Source of the DNA: Blastococcus sp.
GTDB taxonomy: Bacteria > Actinomycetota > Actinomycetes > Mycobacteriales > Geodermatophilaceae
Length of the DNA stretch: 22,770 nt
Assembly: GCA_025963345.1 (NCBI GenBank)
Contig: JAOPUS010000330.1
Location: forward strand, 1-22,770
Direction of reading: 5' to 3'
In this document: positions 21,213 to 22,770 of the stretch, piece after piece
Layout of the letters: each line of letters starts with the position of its first letter
Position numbering within the stretch: the stretch's first letter is position 1
Position numbers and translations under genes: made by a program
The notes under the pieces: generated by a model
Told to the model about the DNA's origin: nothing
Database searches by the model: none
The model's input: only the letters and a program-made list of their open reading frames with translations

Positions 21213-22190
21213 TCAGAACCCCATCGAGCGGTCGACGGCGTCGAGCACCCGGTCCAGGTCGGGCAGGTACTCCTCCTCCAGTTTCGACGGCGGGTAGGGG
21301 GTGTCGTAGCCGCCCACGCGCAGCACGGGGGCTTCCAGGGAGTGGAAACAGGTCTCGGTCACGCGGGCCGCGATCTCCGCGCCGACGCCGAGGGTCACGG
21401 CCGCCTCGTGGACGACGACGCAGCGGCCGGTCCGGCGCACGGACTCGTACACCGGCTCGAGGTCCAGCGGCGAGACCGTGCGTAGGTCGATGACCTCGAG
21501 CGAGCGCCCCTCGTCGGCGGCGGCCTCGGCCGCCTGCAGCGCCGTCTTCACCATCGGGCCGTAGGCCAGCACGGTGACGTCGTCTCCACCCCGGACGACC
21601 CGGGAACGGAACAGCGGCTCCGGCGTCGCCTCGGTGTCGACCTCGGCCTTCTCCCAGTACCGCCGCTTGGGCTCCAGGAAGACGATCGGGTCGGGGTGGG
21701 TGATGGCCTGCTGGATGCCCCAGTAGGCGTCGACCGGGTTGCTGACGGCGACGACCTTGAGTCCCGGGGTGTGGGCGAAGTAGGCCTCGGGGCTCTCGCT
21801 GTGGTGCTCGACGGCACCGATGCCGCCGCCGAACGGAATTCGGATGACGATCGGCATCGCCAGCTTGCCCTGCGACCGGGCGTGGATCTTGGCCACCTGG
21901 GTGACGATCTGGTTGTAGGCGGGGAAGACGAACCCGTCGAACTGGATCTCGCAGACCGGCCGGTAGCCGCGCATGGCCAGGCCGACGGCGGTGCCGAGGA
22001 TGCCGGCCTCCGCCAGCGGGGTGTCGACGACGCGGTCCTCGCCGAAGTCCTTCTGCAGGCCGTCGGTGATGCGGAAGACCCCACCGAGCTTGCCGATGTC
22101 CTCGCCCATGAGCACGACCTTGGCGTCGTCCTCCATCGCCCGGCGCAGTCCGAGGTTGAGCGCCTTGCCGATGGTCAGCGTCTCGGTCAT
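21213..22190 (-). CDS. bkdB: 2-oxoacid dehydrogenase E1 component, beta subunit
   Basis: The 325-aa product matches E1-beta in length. It shows GEDIGKLGGVFRITDGLQ (29-46), TPLAEAGILGTAVGLAMRG, EIQFDGFVFPAYNQIV, GGGIGAVEHHSESPEAYFAH, PKRRYW, the transketolase C-terminal domain with VIDLRTVSPLD, and HEAAVTLGVGAEIAA. It forms the thiamine-diphosphate E1 heterotetramer with the alpha subunit, decarboxylating a 2-oxoacid and acylating the lipoyl arm of E2. ATG 22190 overlaps the E1-alpha stop as ATGA, so translation of the two subunits is coupled. Sequence style resembles BkdB, but branched-chain and pyruvate enzymes are hard to tell apart by eye. Confidence 0.92.
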   Translation of the reverse strand: MTETLTIGKALNLGLRRAMEDDAKVVLMGEDIGKLGGVFRITDGLQKDFGEDRVVDTPLAEAGILGTAVGLAMRGYRPVCEIQFDGFVFPAYNQIVTQVAKIHARSQGKLAMPIVIRIPFGGGIGAVEHHSESPEAYFAHTPGLKVVAVSNPVDAYWGIQQAITHPDPIVFLEPKRRYWEKAEVDTEATPEPLFRSRVVRGGDDVTVLAYGPMVKTALQAAEAAADEGRSLEVIDLRTVSPLDLEPVYESVRRTGRCVVVHEAAVTLGVGAEIAARVTETCFHSLEAPVLRVGGYDTPYPPSKLEEEYLPDLDRVLDAVDRSMGF

Positions 22191-22770
22191 TCCCCGCCCT
22201 CCTCGAAGCTCGCGTGGTACTGCACGAACTCCGCGCGCTGGGCGGCGAGGGGAGGAGTCTGCTCGGCGTAGACGTGGTCGAACATGCTGGCCGGCGGCGG
22301 ATCGGCCATCTCGAGCGTGCCGCTGCGGATCCGGACGGCGAGCTCGTCGCCCTCGGCGTCCACACCGTCGAAGAACACGTGGTCGGCGATGCCGCTGCGC
22401 GACAGGTAGGCCTTGAGCCGCGCGATGGGGTCGCGCAGCTTCCACTCCTCCAGCTCGCTGGCCAGCCGGTAGCGGGTCGGGTCGTCGGAGGTGGTGTGCG
22501 CCCCCATCCGGTAGGTGAACGCCTCGATGAAGGTCGGCCCCTGGCCCTCGCGGGCGGCGGCGAGCGCGGCCCGCGTGACGGCGAGGACGGCCAGGACGTC
22601 GTTGCCGTCGACCCGCACCCCGGGGAAGCCGAACCCGGCAGCACGCTGGAACAGCGGCACCCGCGCCTGGCGCTCGATCGGCACGCTGATCGCGTACTGG
22701 TTGTTCTGGCAGAAGAAGACGACCGGCGCGGAGAAGCTGGCCGCGAAGATCATCGCCTCGTTGACCTCAC
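22187..22770 (-). CDS. bkdA: 2-oxoacid dehydrogenase E1 component, alpha subunit (5' end outside window)
   Basis: The frame continues past the right edge, so about 194 C-terminal residues are visible. It begins in EVNEAMIFAA, the end of the thiamine-binding region; the NN of the thiamine motif is seen in FFCQNNQYAISVPIERQ, but the GDG half lies outside. VRVDGNDVLAV and the phosphorylation-loop equivalent RMGAHTTSDDPTRYR follow, typical of branched-chain 2-oxoacid dehydrogenase E1-alpha (BkdA-like). The C-terminus HASFEEGGE overlaps the beta-subunit start by four bases. Together with E1-beta and E2 this is a standard operon for degrading branched-chain amino acids or making branched acyl-CoA primers. 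Confidence 0.9.
   Translation of the reverse strand, partial: EVNEAMIFAASFSAPVVFFCQNNQYAISVPIERQARVPLFQRAAGFGFPGVRVDGNDVLAVLAVTRAALAAAREGQGPTFIEAFTYRMGAHTTSDDPTRYRLASELEEWKLRDPIARLKAYLSRSGIADHVFFDGVDAEGDELAVRIRSGTLEMADPPPASMFDHVYAEQTPPLAAQRAEFVQYHASFEEGGE

Noticed and set aside
17560..21297. 1245-codon open frame on the plus strand
   Set aside because: It runs antisense through the SRPBCC, epimerase, membrane protein and E2 genes. Long antisense frames arise from GC-biased third positions, and the translation is Arg/Gly/Asp-rich without domains.
1..22770. tRNA, rRNA, CRISPR, transposase or attachment site
   Set aside because: I found no tRNA-like cloverleaf, spaced direct-repeat array, transposase motif or target-site duplication. 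Gene order and codon use look like ordinary chromosome throughout.

Overview
The window is very GC-rich, densely packed bacterial chromosome. Genuine reading frames have about 90% or more G/C at third codon positions, several genes start with GTG, and three starts look leaderless. The gene families (FruR-FruK-FruA-HPr facing ptsI, PucR-type regulator, MptpB-like phosphatase, BkdABC-like complex) point to an actinobacterium. A Geodermatophilaceae-like genus is my guess from overall character, not from a marker gene. I see no rRNA, tRNA, CRISPR array, insertion sequence or phage gene.

Left part (1-6022). The 3' end of a large acyl-CoA dehydrogenase is closed by a strong hairpin and followed by a 53-aa acidic protein. 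Facing them is a leftward pair: an MHS-type MFS transporter, then a short-chain dehydrogenase. Diverging from the transporter is a 3-hydroxybutyrate dehydrogenase, followed almost immediately by a GAF/PucR-type regulator. The transporter, dehydrogenase and regulator look like a 3-hydroxybutyrate (or related hydroxy acid) uptake and oxidation unit. The divergent gap carries four CATGTG repeats that could be operators.

Middle part (6043-11205). This holds a conserved actinobacterial protein usually labelled '3-methyladenine DNA glycosylase' although no glycosylase motif is visible, a single-PASTA lipoprotein, an MptpB-like phosphatase, and a leftward multidomain diguanylate cyclase (Cys-pair sensory domain, two GAF-like regions, GGDEF with I-site). 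Upstream of the cyclase lies about 400 bases without a convincing gene but with structured sequence, including an orphan perfect Shine-Dalgarno. A 48-aa basic protein gene follows.

Fructose PTS (11335-17474). ptsI (Enzyme I) runs left. fruR, fruK, fruA (EIIABC) and ptsH (HPr) run right. Together they form a complete phosphoenolpyruvate-to-fructose phosphorelay. The divergent promoters share a 14-bp palindrome whose two arms supply the -35 elements of both directions, so one regulator bound there could control both units.

Right part (17554-22770). All genes run left: an SRPBCC protein with its own leader, and an operon of E1-alpha (partial at the window edge), E1-beta and E2 of a branched-chain 2-oxoacid dehydrogenase-like complex, a small four-helix membrane protein and an AGE-family sugar epimerase/isomerase. 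Two long inverted repeats lie inside the coding sequence of this operon: a perfect 22-bp palindrome in E2 and 11-bp arms in the epimerase.

Nothing here is clearly a new defence or mobile system. The best leads are the shared ptsI/fruR control palindrome, the CATGTG repeats beside the hydroxybutyrate genes, the intragenic palindromes, the poorly understood 'glycosylase' family, and the structured leader of the diguanylate cyclase.
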